Part shown: in pieces, positions 1 to 6,667 of the stretch
Position numbering within the stretch: the first letter of the stretch is position 1
How the letters are laid out: every line of letters starts with the position of its first letter
DNA from: TMED161 sp964532515
GTDB lineage: Bacteria; Fidelibacterota; Marinisomatia; SCGC-AAA003-L08; D37C17
Reading direction: 5' to 3'
DNA length: 35,168 nucleotides
Assembly: GCA_964532515.1 (NCBI GenBank)
Contig: CAZHKH010000007.1
Span: 1-35,168 of the forward strand
Notes under the pieces: model-generated
Seen by the model: only the letters and a program-made list of their open reading frames with translations
What the model was told of the DNA's origin: nothing
Databases searched by the model: none
Made by a program: the position numbers and the translations under genes

Positions 1-112
1 GATTATTTCCATTTAAAGATAAACAAACATCCGTTCCATCTGCACAGTTTGAAAACATAAGCGATGATGTTAATAAAATTGATAAAATAACGTACAAATT
101 TCGTAATGACAT
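1..112 (-). CDS. Secreted protein, N-terminal fragment running off the left edge
   Basis: The first 37 codons are present and the rest lies outside the window. The start is fixed by a clear Shine-Dalgarno AAGGAG about six bases upstream of the ATG. Residues 1-21 form a signal peptide (basic start, then a Leu/Ile/Ser-rich core), followed by NCADGTDVCLSLNGNN. The Cys after the core could be a lipidation site, but the residue before it is Asn, so a normal signal peptide is as likely. From memory, short starts of this kind precede beta-sandwich domains in Marinimicrobia exported proteins resembling the C-terminal extension of PilQ at the other end of this window; that link is an inference. No function can be assigned. 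Confidence 0.6.
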   Translation of the reverse strand, partial: MSLRNLYVILSILLTSSLMFSNCADGTDVCLSLNGNN

Positions 113-299
113 ATCTACTCCTTAATCTATTTAATTTTTTATTGCCTTTTGAAGAGATAGAAACTACCTATTATTTCTTCAAAAACAAATAAATTTTCAT
201 TAGCTGAATGAATTTTATATTGAAGTATCACTCTATAGTAAATTTAGATAATTTTAATTAGAGTATAATTAGAATATTCTGTAACACAATGTAAGATTT

Positions 300-887
300 C
301 TAAACAGGTATTTGAGGCCAATAAACAGGTATTAACTTAATTGCTATGTACCAAAAAATTAATGTTAATGGAAGACCTACATATATAAAATCTTTCATCT
401 TATATTCTCCTGGAGCATATACCATTAAATTTGTTTGGTATCCAATGGGTGTCATAAAACTATTGGATGCTCCAAAACAAATTGCAACTAAAAATGGCTT
501 TGGATCAATTGGCACAGGAAGCTGTGATGCTAAATAAACACCAATTGGAGCTAAAATAATAGCTACTGCAGCATTCGACATAAAAGCAGATAAAACAAAC
601 GTCACAAAATATAATAGTGATAAATAAACAATAAATTCAGATCCACCAAAACTAATGAGGTAATCTGCAAGACTCTGAATCATGCGCCCAATATACTGAT
701 CAGCACCAGTTTTAATAATAGCTTTGTTGATTGGCACTAACGCTGCTAATAAAAATATTACAGTCCAATTAATTGATTTATATGCCTCTTGAATAGTAAT
801 TGCTCTGACTAATAAAATTATTATAACCCCAAAAATAGCTCCCTCTGTAATTGAAATTATTTCAAGTGCAGATAGTATCATTACCAT
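300..887 (-). CDS. SLC13-family permease, C-terminal half (frameshifted fragment)
   Basis: This 195-residue fragment is the second membrane half of a SLC13/DASS-type (CitT/ArsB-like) permease whose first half ends just upstream at 896. Hydrophobic segments are continuous, and the motif SNSFMTPIGYQTN (about residues 140-152) is the second sodium/substrate-binding signature of the family. The ATG at 887 is probably not a real start. If one T is added to the T4 run at 914-917 on the coding strand, the upstream gene reads straight into this frame as FWWISIIVIPMVMILSAL, a normal membrane helix lead-in. Together the halves give a family-sized protein of about 605 residues. Substrate unknown: sulfate, dicarboxylate or another anion are all possible. 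The break is either a sequencing error or a real pseudogene. Confidence 0.8.
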   Translation of the reverse strand: MVMILSALEIISITEGAIFGVIIILLVRAITIQEAYKSINWTVIFLLAALVPINKAIIKTGADQYIGRMIQSLADYLISFGGSEFIVYLSLLYFVTFVLSAFMSNAAVAIILAPIGVYLASQLPVPIDPKPFLVAICFGASNSFMTPIGYQTNLMVYAPGEYKMKDFIYVGLPLTLIFWYIAIKLIPVYWPQIPV

Positions 888-895
888 TGGAATTA

Positions 896-2119
896 CTATA
901 ATAGAAATCCACCAAAATCTTTCATACGCAAATGAAGGTCAAGCTCTTCTAAAACAACCAAATCAGAATTAGATTTTAATCTATCTAATCTATCTCTAGG
1001 TATCAAAATTAATAGTGTATCAGAAAATTTTAATTTTATATGAGCAACTTTTTCTCTTAGAAGCTCTGTCTGCCTTTTAATTGCAAGTACAAATGAAGAT
1101 AATTTCCGTCTAAAATTAAACTGATAAAGCGTTTTCCCAATCATTGAGGACTGTTCAGTTATAATGGCCTCAACCAATACATGATCTCGACCCTCTAACT
1201 CTTCTTGATTCATTTTAATTTCAGATAACAATGAAACATTCATATCATTTTTAAATCGAACAAGATTCTTAACATTTATCTGTACTAGAAAAACATCTCC
1301 TACTCTAATTGAAAAGTCATTTAAATTAATAGATGATGTTTTATCTCCTCTAATTATTTTTATAATATCAATTTCATAGTCTTCACTTAAATTGAGATCT
1401 CCTATTCTTTTCCCTACAAGTGATGAATCTTCTTTGATTTTAAATTCAGTAAGATATTTATTCATATGATACTTTTGCGTAAGTGAAGATACGATTGCTC
1501 TTGATGGAAGGAAAAATCGTGCAATTATTAAATTATATATTATTCCAATTACAACAAAAACGCTACCAACTTTTGTAAATTCAAATATACTAAATGAACC
1601 GTGTCCCTGCTGATCCATAAAATCACTAATTATTAGATTCGTTGAAGTTCCAATTAAAGTAAGAGTACCACCAAATATTGCCGCATATGACAGTGGAAGC
1701 AGTAATTTAGTCGGACTAATATGAAATTTTTGACATAAATTGATTGCTAAAGGAATAAAAATAGCTACAGCGGCTGTATTGTTTATTAGACCTGATAATA
1801 TCGATACAATCAACAAAAAAGTTGTAATCGTTATCCATTTATTTTTACCAACTTGAGTATAAATAAAATCAGCAAAAACTTCTAAGAATCCAGTTTTAAC
1901 CAATGAACGGCTCAAGATAAACATTGCACCAATAGTAATAACAGCTTTATTACTAAAACCTGAAAGTGCATCCTCTATAGTAATAACACCAAAAAGCAAC
2001 AAGATTGCAGTGCCTGTAAGCGCAGTAACTTCCAATGCAAATACTTCAAATACAAAAAATGTTATAAGCATTGCAAAAACAATTAGAAGAATAATTAAAT
2101 TTATTTCGTTTCCAAACAT
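896..2119 (-). CDS. SLC13-family permease with RCK_C domains, N-terminal part (frameshifted)
   Basis: These 407 residues hold the first membrane half (about residues 1-205, roughly six hydrophobic segments) of an inner-membrane anion:sodium symporter. The first family signature, LIGTSTNLIISDF, lies near residue 155. Two soluble RCK_C (TrkA_C) domains follow, at about 225-295 and 310-390, where this subfamily carries its inter-domain regulatory insert. The reading frame ends at TAG (896-898), only eight bases before the second half begins in another frame. No good Shine-Dalgarno precedes the ATG. The gene follows glnII on the same strand, but a strong terminator separates them, so it probably has its own promoter. 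RCK_C domains bind small ligands in relatives, which suggests allosteric control. Confidence 0.85.
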   Translation of the reverse strand: MFGNEINLIILLIVFAMLITFFVFEVFALEVTALTGTAILLLFGVITIEDALSGFSNKAVITIGAMFILSRSLVKTGFLEVFADFIYTQVGKNKWITITTFLLIVSILSGLINNTAAVAIFIPLAINLCQKFHISPTKLLLPLSYAAIFGGTLTLIGTSTNLIISDFMDQQGHGSFSIFEFTKVGSVFVVIGIIYNLIIARFFLPSRAIVSSLTQKYHMNKYLTEFKIKEDSSLVGKRIGDLNLSEDYEIDIIKIIRGDKTSSINLNDFSIRVGDVFLVQINVKNLVRFKNDMNVSLLSEIKMNQEELEGRDHVLVEAIITEQSSMIGKTLYQFNFRRKLSSFVLAIKRQTELLREKVAHIKLKFSDTLLILIPRDRLDRLKSNSDLVVLEELDLHLRMKDFGGFLL

Positions 2120-2158
2120 AACTGAGGAAGTTACTTAAATATTTTATAAAGATAAAAT

Positions 2159-2190
2159 AAAAATGGGGATATAGTTATATCCCCATTTTT
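2159..2190 (-). terminator. Rho-independent terminator of the lrp-glnII operon
   Basis: A perfect 14-bp inverted repeat (2159-2172 paired with 2177-2190) surrounds an AGTT loop. The core is GGGG/CCCC, flanked by A5 on one side and T5 on the other, so it could work in both directions. It lies about 30 bases past the glnII stop codon, where a terminator is expected on the minus strand. It is the clearest hairpin terminator I see in the window. Confidence 0.9.
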
Positions 2191-2218
2191 ATCAGAATAC
2201 AAGCGTTAGTATGACGAA

Positions 2219-3247
2219 TTAAGCTTCAACAAGTTTTTCTGCGCATATAGTCTCAATCAACATTGTACAAACAACATATGGGTCCATATTTGCTGAAGGT
2301 CTTCTATCTTCTAAATATCCAAATCCATCATTTGATGTCTGCATTGGAATTCTTATTGATGCGCCTCTATCACTAACTCCATATATAAACTCATCCATAC
2401 TACAAGTCTCATGTAGCCCTGTTAATCGCTGGTCATTATCTGCACCATATGCCTCAATGTGATCCTTGTGCCTAGCTCCTAATTTTTTACAAGCATCCTC
2501 AATAATCTTTATTCCACCAGCTTCTCTCATTGATTTTGTACTAAAATTAGTGTGTGCTCCAGCGCCATTCCAATCTCCTTTGACTGGCTTGGGATCAAGG
2601 GTTGCACTGATATCATAGTCTTCACCAATTCTATACAAAAGCCATCTAGCTATCCATAGCTGATCAGATACATCTAATGGTCCACAAGGGCCAACTTGAA
2701 ATTCCCATTGTCCAGGCATCACTTCTGCATTAATTCCTGATAGTTTTATCCCTGCTATTAAACATGCTTCCATATGGTCCTCTACTATTTCTCTTCCAAA
2801 AACTTCATCTGAACCGACACCGCAGTAGTAGCCCCCTTGAGGAGCCGGAAAGCCATTGTCAGGCCAACCTAAAGGTTTTATCCCATCAAAGAATGTATAT
2901 TCTTGCTCAATTCCAAACCAGCAATCTTCATTTTTATACTCTTCTGCAAGTTCTCTAAGTTTTGCTCTGTTATTACTTTCATGTACAGAACCATCCGCAT
3001 TAAAAACTTCACACATAACTAAAATATCATTAGCTCCTCTCAATGGATCAGGAATAAAATATACTGGCCTTAATAAGCAATCGCTAAAATGTCCTTCTGC
3101 TTGCTGTGTGCTTGAGCCATCAAAACCCCACTCTGGAAGATCAGATAATTTAGTCACTTCTCCATCAATAATTTTTGTTTTACTCCTTAGTTTAGCTGTT
3201 GGCATTCCTCCATCTATCCAAATATATTCAGCTTTAGTATTAATCAT
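2219..3247 (-). CDS. glnII: Glutamine synthetase, type II (GSII)
   Basis: Cytosolic enzyme that joins ammonia to glutamate using ATP. At 342 residues it has the short length of the eukaryote-like GSII family rather than the roughly 470 of GSI. Signatures include FDGSST (42-47), GIEQEY with metal-binding Glu114 and Glu116, Glu175 and Glu182 in the GQWEFQVGP region, GDWNGAGAHTN (224-234, His232) and RRPSANMDPY (315-324). The beta-grasp domain covers roughly residues 1-95 and the catalytic domain the rest. The GSI adenylylation region is absent. The ATG overlaps the end of the lrp gene by eight bases, with AGGAGG seven bases upstream lying inside lrp, so the two are probably translationally coupled. 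GSII is less common than GSI in bacteria but is found in FCB relatives and others. Confidence 0.95.
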   Translation of the reverse strand: MINTKAEYIWIDGGMPTAKLRSKTKIIDGEVTKLSDLPEWGFDGSSTQQAEGHFSDCLLRPVYFIPDPLRGANDILVMCEVFNADGSVHESNNRAKLRELAEEYKNEDCWFGIEQEYTFFDGIKPLGWPDNGFPAPQGGYYCGVGSDEVFGREIVEDHMEACLIAGIKLSGINAEVMPGQWEFQVGPCGPLDVSDQLWIARWLLYRIGEDYDISATLDPKPVKGDWNGAGAHTNFSTKSMREAGGIKIIEDACKKLGARHKDHIEAYGADNDQRLTGLHETCSMDEFIYGVSDRGASIRIPMQTSNDGFGYLEDRRPSANMDPYVVCTMLIETICAEKLVEA

Positions 3248-3713
3248 TTACTTCCTCCTTTTTTGCTATTGTTAATGGGGTTGTCTTTTTATATGAATTT
3301 AATATTAGTTGCGTCTCTGTTCTTTTGACTCCCGGCCATGATTGTATCACCCTAAGCAATTTCTCAAGGGATGTCGAATTTTCTGTTTTAACATGTAAAA
3401 TATGAGATCCAGACCCAGTTGTTGTATAACATTTATTTACATATGGATTTTTATTTGCTTGATTAACAACATCCTCAAAAAATTCAGATGATTCAGAGAT
3501 AACTGTAATAAATGCAGATACATCCATTCCTATCATATGATTATCAATTGAAATACTATAACCCTTAATGACACCTGAATCATGTAGCTTCTTTATTCTT
3601 TCTGTTACCGCAGGGACAGACATGCCAATTGAGTCTGCAATATTGCTTGCAGATTCACGAGCATTTTTTATCAATTCATTTAAAATTAAATAGTCTGTTT
3701 TATCGATTGCCAT
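3240..3713 (-). CDS. Lrp/AsnC-family transcriptional regulator
   Basis: The 157-residue protein has the standard family layout. Residues 1-60 form an AsnC-type winged helix-turn-helix (recognition region around SVPAVTERIKKL), and residues about 65-145 form the RAM ligand-binding domain, with the usual VITVISES-like strand and GSGSHILHV. Family members are octameric or dimeric DNA-binding proteins that sense amino acids. Its 3' end overlaps the start of glnII, so it is very likely a local regulator of glutamine or nitrogen assimilation, possibly autoregulated. The ATG at 3713 has no strong Shine-Dalgarno. Which amino acid it binds cannot be read from the sequence. Confidence 0.93.
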   Translation of the reverse strand: MAIDKTDYLILNELIKNARESASNIADSIGMSVPAVTERIKKLHDSGVIKGYSISIDNHMIGMDVSAFITVISESSEFFEDVVNQANKNPYVNKCYTTTGSGSHILHVKTENSTSLEKLLRVIQSWPGVKRTETQLILNSYKKTTPLTIAKKEEVND

Positions 3714-3834
3714 ATAAAAATTAAATATTCCTGTTTTAAAATATAATAATAATAATTAATTTTTAGCAAATATTTTTAATAAAAAGTTTTAAAAAAGCTA
3801 AATTATTTAATATATATGGGAATATACTTTAATT
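3714..3834. promoter_or_regulatory. Divergent promoter region between lrp and the ArsC-like gene
   Basis: These 121 bases separate divergent genes and are almost pure A/T with short A and T tracts, typical of Lrp-family targets. AATATTCC near 3723 and GGAATATA near 3819 form a loose inverted pair at the two ends. I cannot assign -10/-35 elements with confidence. The call rests on gene arrangement. Confidence 0.4.
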
Positions 3835-4182
3835 ATGAAAACTATAATATATCATAATCCAAGATGAGGGAAAAGTCGGAATTCAGTTGAACTCCTTGAA
3901 CAAAAAAATATAGAATTCAGTGTTATAGAATATCTAAAAACCCCTCTGAGCAAGAAAGAGCTTCTTAGTATTATTAGTATACTAAACATAAAAGCATCTG
4001 AAATTGTCAGAACAGGCGAAAAGGAATTTAAGAAAAATAATCTATCAGAAATTATGAGCGATGAGAGTAAAATATTAGATGCAATTTTAAAATTTCCCAA
4101 AATAATGCAACGGCCAATTATTATTCATGGAAATAGGGGGGTAATAGGTCGCCCACCAGAAAATATTAATACAATTCTATAA
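3835..4182 (+). CDS. ArsC/Spx-family thioredoxin-fold protein with in-frame TGA at the catalytic Cys (predicted selenoprotein)
   Basis: Read with the TGA at 3865-3867 as selenocysteine, this is a complete 115-residue ArsC/YffB-like protein, the usual family length. Its start MKTIIYHNPR-U-GKSR matches the family active site HNP-x-C-x-K-S-R, with the TGA exactly at the nucleophilic Cys (position 11). The C-terminal part also fits: RTGEKEFKK, then KIMQRPIIIHGNRGVIGRPP, where the Q/N-RP motif and the final RP are ArsC hallmarks. There is no cysteine elsewhere, as expected for a single-nucleophile, glutaredoxin- or thiol-coupled enzyme. No in-frame start follows the TGA until codon 84, so without recoding there is no usable product. 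Other genes here (pgsB, pilN) end in TGA, so the code is standard. A hairpin follows the TGA at the spacing of a bacterial SECIS. The alternative is a point error or mutation in TGT/TGC. Whether the substrate is arsenate is unknown. Confidence 0.8.
3878..3895 (+). promoter_or_regulatory. Candidate bacterial SECIS element
   Basis: GGAATTC (3878-3884) pairs with GAACTCC (3889-3895) around the loop AGTT. This gives two 3-bp blocks separated by one A.C mismatch. The stem begins 10 bases and the loop 17 bases after the TGA, with a G at the second loop position. Bacterial SECIS elements are small coding-region hairpins placed like this, with a G among the first two loop bases for SelB contact. The stem is short and imperfect, so the call depends on the active-site match of the gene. 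Confidence 0.6.
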
Positions 4183-4188
4183 ATATTT

Positions 4189-6666
4189 TTAAGGAATATA
4201 AAACCTAATAGCCTTGTAGTTTTCCATTAAGCTGCTACCTGGGTCTCCAGTCTCCCCATTAAACTGAATTTCAATCCCTTGATCTTTGCTAGGATCTTCA
4301 ATGCCAATGGTAACGCCATGATCATCAATATCTTGTATATCTTTATACTGAAAAATAATTTCTCCATCATCATTTGGATTATTAATAAGGATTAACTGAA
4401 ATGTTTCTTTCACGCAGTTTTCTGGGTCTGGTATTGCATTAAGGCTTAAATTAATCGCTAAGATAATATCAAAAACATCAATATTGCCATCTTGATTGCA
4501 GTCAGCTACTGGCTCTTGATTTGGAAGTATTTGTTCAATACCTAAAACTATATTAACTAACATTACAATATCTAAGATATCTACACTAAAATCTTCATTT
4601 ATATCACCTACTGAATTATCAATACAATATTCATCTTGCTGACCATTTGCAATATTGTTCCATTGCACAACATACATTGATTCTTCATCGAAAGCCTTAT
4701 GATAAACATGCAATGGCTCTGTACCACCGTTATCATCTAAATCATCATAGAATGGCGCAAGCAACCCATATGGTCCAATTGGAAATGTAATTGAGTTATT
4801 AAAAAAATGACTAATTGATTCACATGGGACGTTCTCTGGGGTTTCCTGCCTTCCATCTAAACATCTAAGAAATGAAGCCCATCCATTAGAAGATACCGTT
4901 AAACTATCAAATTCTTGGCCATAGTACTGAAAAGAAAAAATATCGCCATTATTATAAACCATTTGGACAGTTGTGTCAGAATCATCTGTCAAAAATAGAT
5001 TATTTCCAGTCTCTGAGATTTCAATCCAATCTGATTCTGTAATATCATAAATTTCAAAGTCATAACCATAATCTAGAATAGTATCATCTGAATTATATTC
5101 ATTTTGAACAAAGCTATCCCCATTGTCGTTTTCAAAAATTATAGTGTATTCTTTTTGATAGTACTGACCTTTATTTAAATATAAAGTAAACTCACTTCCA
5201 ACCTCCGCATCAAAATCAATATCTAGTTGTCCGTGCTCATTTGAAAGACCTTTTGCAATCAGCTCTCCTTCAAAAAGCAAAGCTCCTACAACATCCTGTA
5301 GCAATTCACCTGTTTCTATATCATTTATAACTAAATTTAAAAATGAATTATTAATGCTATGAACATCTCCAATAGAAGCTGACATGATTTCTGGAACTTT
5401 TAGCCATACACTTAAACTTGGATCTCCAAGAACTCCATAAACATGGTGATAAAATTCTGCTAAATTTGAAGTCCCACCAGGACCCGTAATTTCATAGCCT
5501 TCTCCAAACTCGTTTATGAGCGCTTGCTTACCTACATGCAATGCGGGAGCAAGTTCATCTTGTCTTCCTTCTAACAAACCATCCCAAAGCGCTCCACAAA
5601 TAACATTGTTAAACCTAGTATCAGTATCTAAGTCTGAGGGACCAATCATTGCAACTGCACCCTTTGGAGCATTAATTGTTCCAGCTGTTAATAATGTTTC
5701 TCCAAAACAAAAAACTTGCTGTTCATTCCCAAAATCACCTGTATTGCAAACAAAACTAAATACAACGGGAAGCGAAAATGAAGGATTAAGTAAGTCATTA
5801 ATTTCATCTAATCTAAACTGAGGTTTATGCCAACCCCTAGAATCTCCCCAACCTCTATAATTAATTACGCCTACTCCATTATTCCATGCTTCTTCTATAG
5901 GTTCTGGATTTGTACCCCATGTATAATTATGTTGGTGGAAAAAAGCACTATCAACATTTTCATAACCAAAATAATTAAATTCTTCTAACAGCCATTTAGA
6001 AGTCCATACAGGAGTAACAGGCCACATTGATGGTGGATTTCCCTCACCACTATAGTTTCCAGCTACAACAAGTGCATTGTTTAAGTAAGTTGGGTCAGGG
6101 ATATAGGTTTCATTTAATTGTGCATAGTGTATATTTCTATTAATTATATTAACAAGATCAGTAGAGCTTCCAATAGACCATCTGCCAATAAAAAAATGGG
6201 GGTCTAAGGCATCTTCTCCATCTCCAATATCAAAAAATGTATAAGGATAATCAGTTTGATCATTTTCAACAAAGCTATATGAAGGAATTTCAAAAGTAGG
6301 AATATTGTAATCATCATTATTTTGATTTACATCTCCAACCAATAAAACATACTCAAGCATAGAATCATTGGTATAATAATCCATTAAATAATCTTTTAAA
6401 TCATTATTTGTTTCACCATTAATTCCATAGATATCTCCATCACTTTCTCTAAAAGAAACGACCTCAACATCATAACCTTGTGTTTTTTTTAAATTGGTAA
6501 AATAAGTTAAAATTGAATTGTTTAAATCTGAATTCGAAAGGACGATAAGGTACGTTCCTCTTTCAAATTCATTATCTCTATCTTTCAGTATATTTTTTTT
6601 TGATAGTGGCAATAAGTCGCTAAATAATGATGAGATCAATAGTGATATAAAAATTATTACTTTCAA
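4189..6666 (-). CDS. C25 (gingipain-family) peptidase-like exported protein with internal dockerin pair
   Basis: The 825 residues begin with a signal peptide (1-16). A Peptidase_C25 domain covers about 38-425, with the nucleophile region SFVCNTGDF (Cys307) and the closing motif GDPSLSVW (414-421). The gingipain Y-x-GHG histidine motif is replaced by NYRGWGDSRGW (269-279), so activity or the identity of the base is uncertain; His280 is a nearby candidate. A carboxypeptidase-regulatory-like sandwich follows at about 430-515. A second beta domain (535-677 and 753-805) is split by a dockerin-type pair (678-752). The start codon is TTG, set by AGGAG six bases upstream, one base after the carboxypeptidase stop. 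It is the last gene of the long operon, ending six bases from the convergent ArsC-like gene. Likely role: extracellular proteolysis or processing of surface proteins. Confidence 0.85.
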   Translation of the reverse strand: MKVIIFISLLISSLFSDLLPLSKKNILKDRDNEFERGTYLIVLSNSDLNNSILTYFTNLKKTQGYDVEVVSFRESDGDIYGINGETNNDLKDYLMDYYTNDSMLEYVLLVGDVNQNNDDYNIPTFEIPSYSFVENDQTDYPYTFFDIGDGEDALDPHFFIGRWSIGSSTDLVNIINRNIHYAQLNETYIPDPTYLNNALVVAGNYSGEGNPPSMWPVTPVWTSKWLLEEFNYFGYENVDSAFFHQHNYTWGTNPEPIEEAWNNGVGVINYRGWGDSRGWHKPQFRLDEINDLLNPSFSLPVVFSFVCNTGDFGNEQQVFCFGETLLTAGTINAPKGAVAMIGPSDLDTDTRFNNVICGALWDGLLEGRQDELAPALHVGKQALINEFGEGYEITGPGGTSNLAEFYHHVYGVLGDPSLSVWLKVPEIMSASIGDVHSINNSFLNLVINDIETGELLQDVVGALLFEGELIAKGLSNEHGQLDIDFDAEVGSEFTLYLNKGQYYQKEYTIIFENDNGDSFVQNEYNSDDTILDYGYDFEIYDITESDWIEISETGNNLFLTDDSDTTVQMVYNNGDIFSFQYYGQEFDSLTVSSNGWASFLRCLDGRQETPENVPCESISHFFNNSITFPIGPYGLLAPFYDDLDDNGGTEPLHVYHKAFDEESMYVVQWNNIANGQQDEYCIDNSVGDINEDFSVDILDIVMLVNIVLGIEQILPNQEPVADCNQDGNIDVFDIILAINLSLNAIPDPENCVKETFQLILINNPNDDGEIIFQYKDIQDIDDHGVTIGIEDPSKDQGIEIQFNGETGDPGSSLMENYKAIRFYIP
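4411..4635 (-). other. Dockerin-type repeat pair inside the second C25 protein
   Basis: Two calcium-loop/helix repeats, GDINEDFSVDILDIV and DCNQDGNIDVFDIIL, each have the D-x-N-x-D-x-x-x-D spacing of dockerin repeats. They are inserted between two strands of a beta domain rather than at the C-terminus; the related upstream C25 protein has the same beta domain uninterrupted and its dockerin at the end. Confidence 0.8.
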
Positions 6667-6667
6667 A

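Noticed and set aside
147..184. Hairpin TTTTGAAGA...TCTTCAAAA with a 20-base loop
   Set aside because: The loop is long, there is no G/C core or following T tract on the minus strand, and it is more than 100 bases past the permease stop. Probably chance in AT-rich DNA.
2856..3275. Open reading frame of 139 codons on the plus strand opposite glnII
   Set aside because: Fully antisense to a conserved enzyme gene; its composition follows from the glnII codons.
3865..3867. TGA explained by an alternative genetic code (TGA = Gly or Trp)
   Set aside because: pgsB and pilN here end in TGA at sensible overlaps with the next gene, and no other gene shows in-frame TGA. The site is specifically the catalytic Cys.
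3852..4100. Open reading frame of 82 codons on the minus strand opposite the ArsC-like gene
   Set aside because: It is the antisense shadow of a gene with a clear family match on the plus strand; no ribosome site and no recognisable motif.
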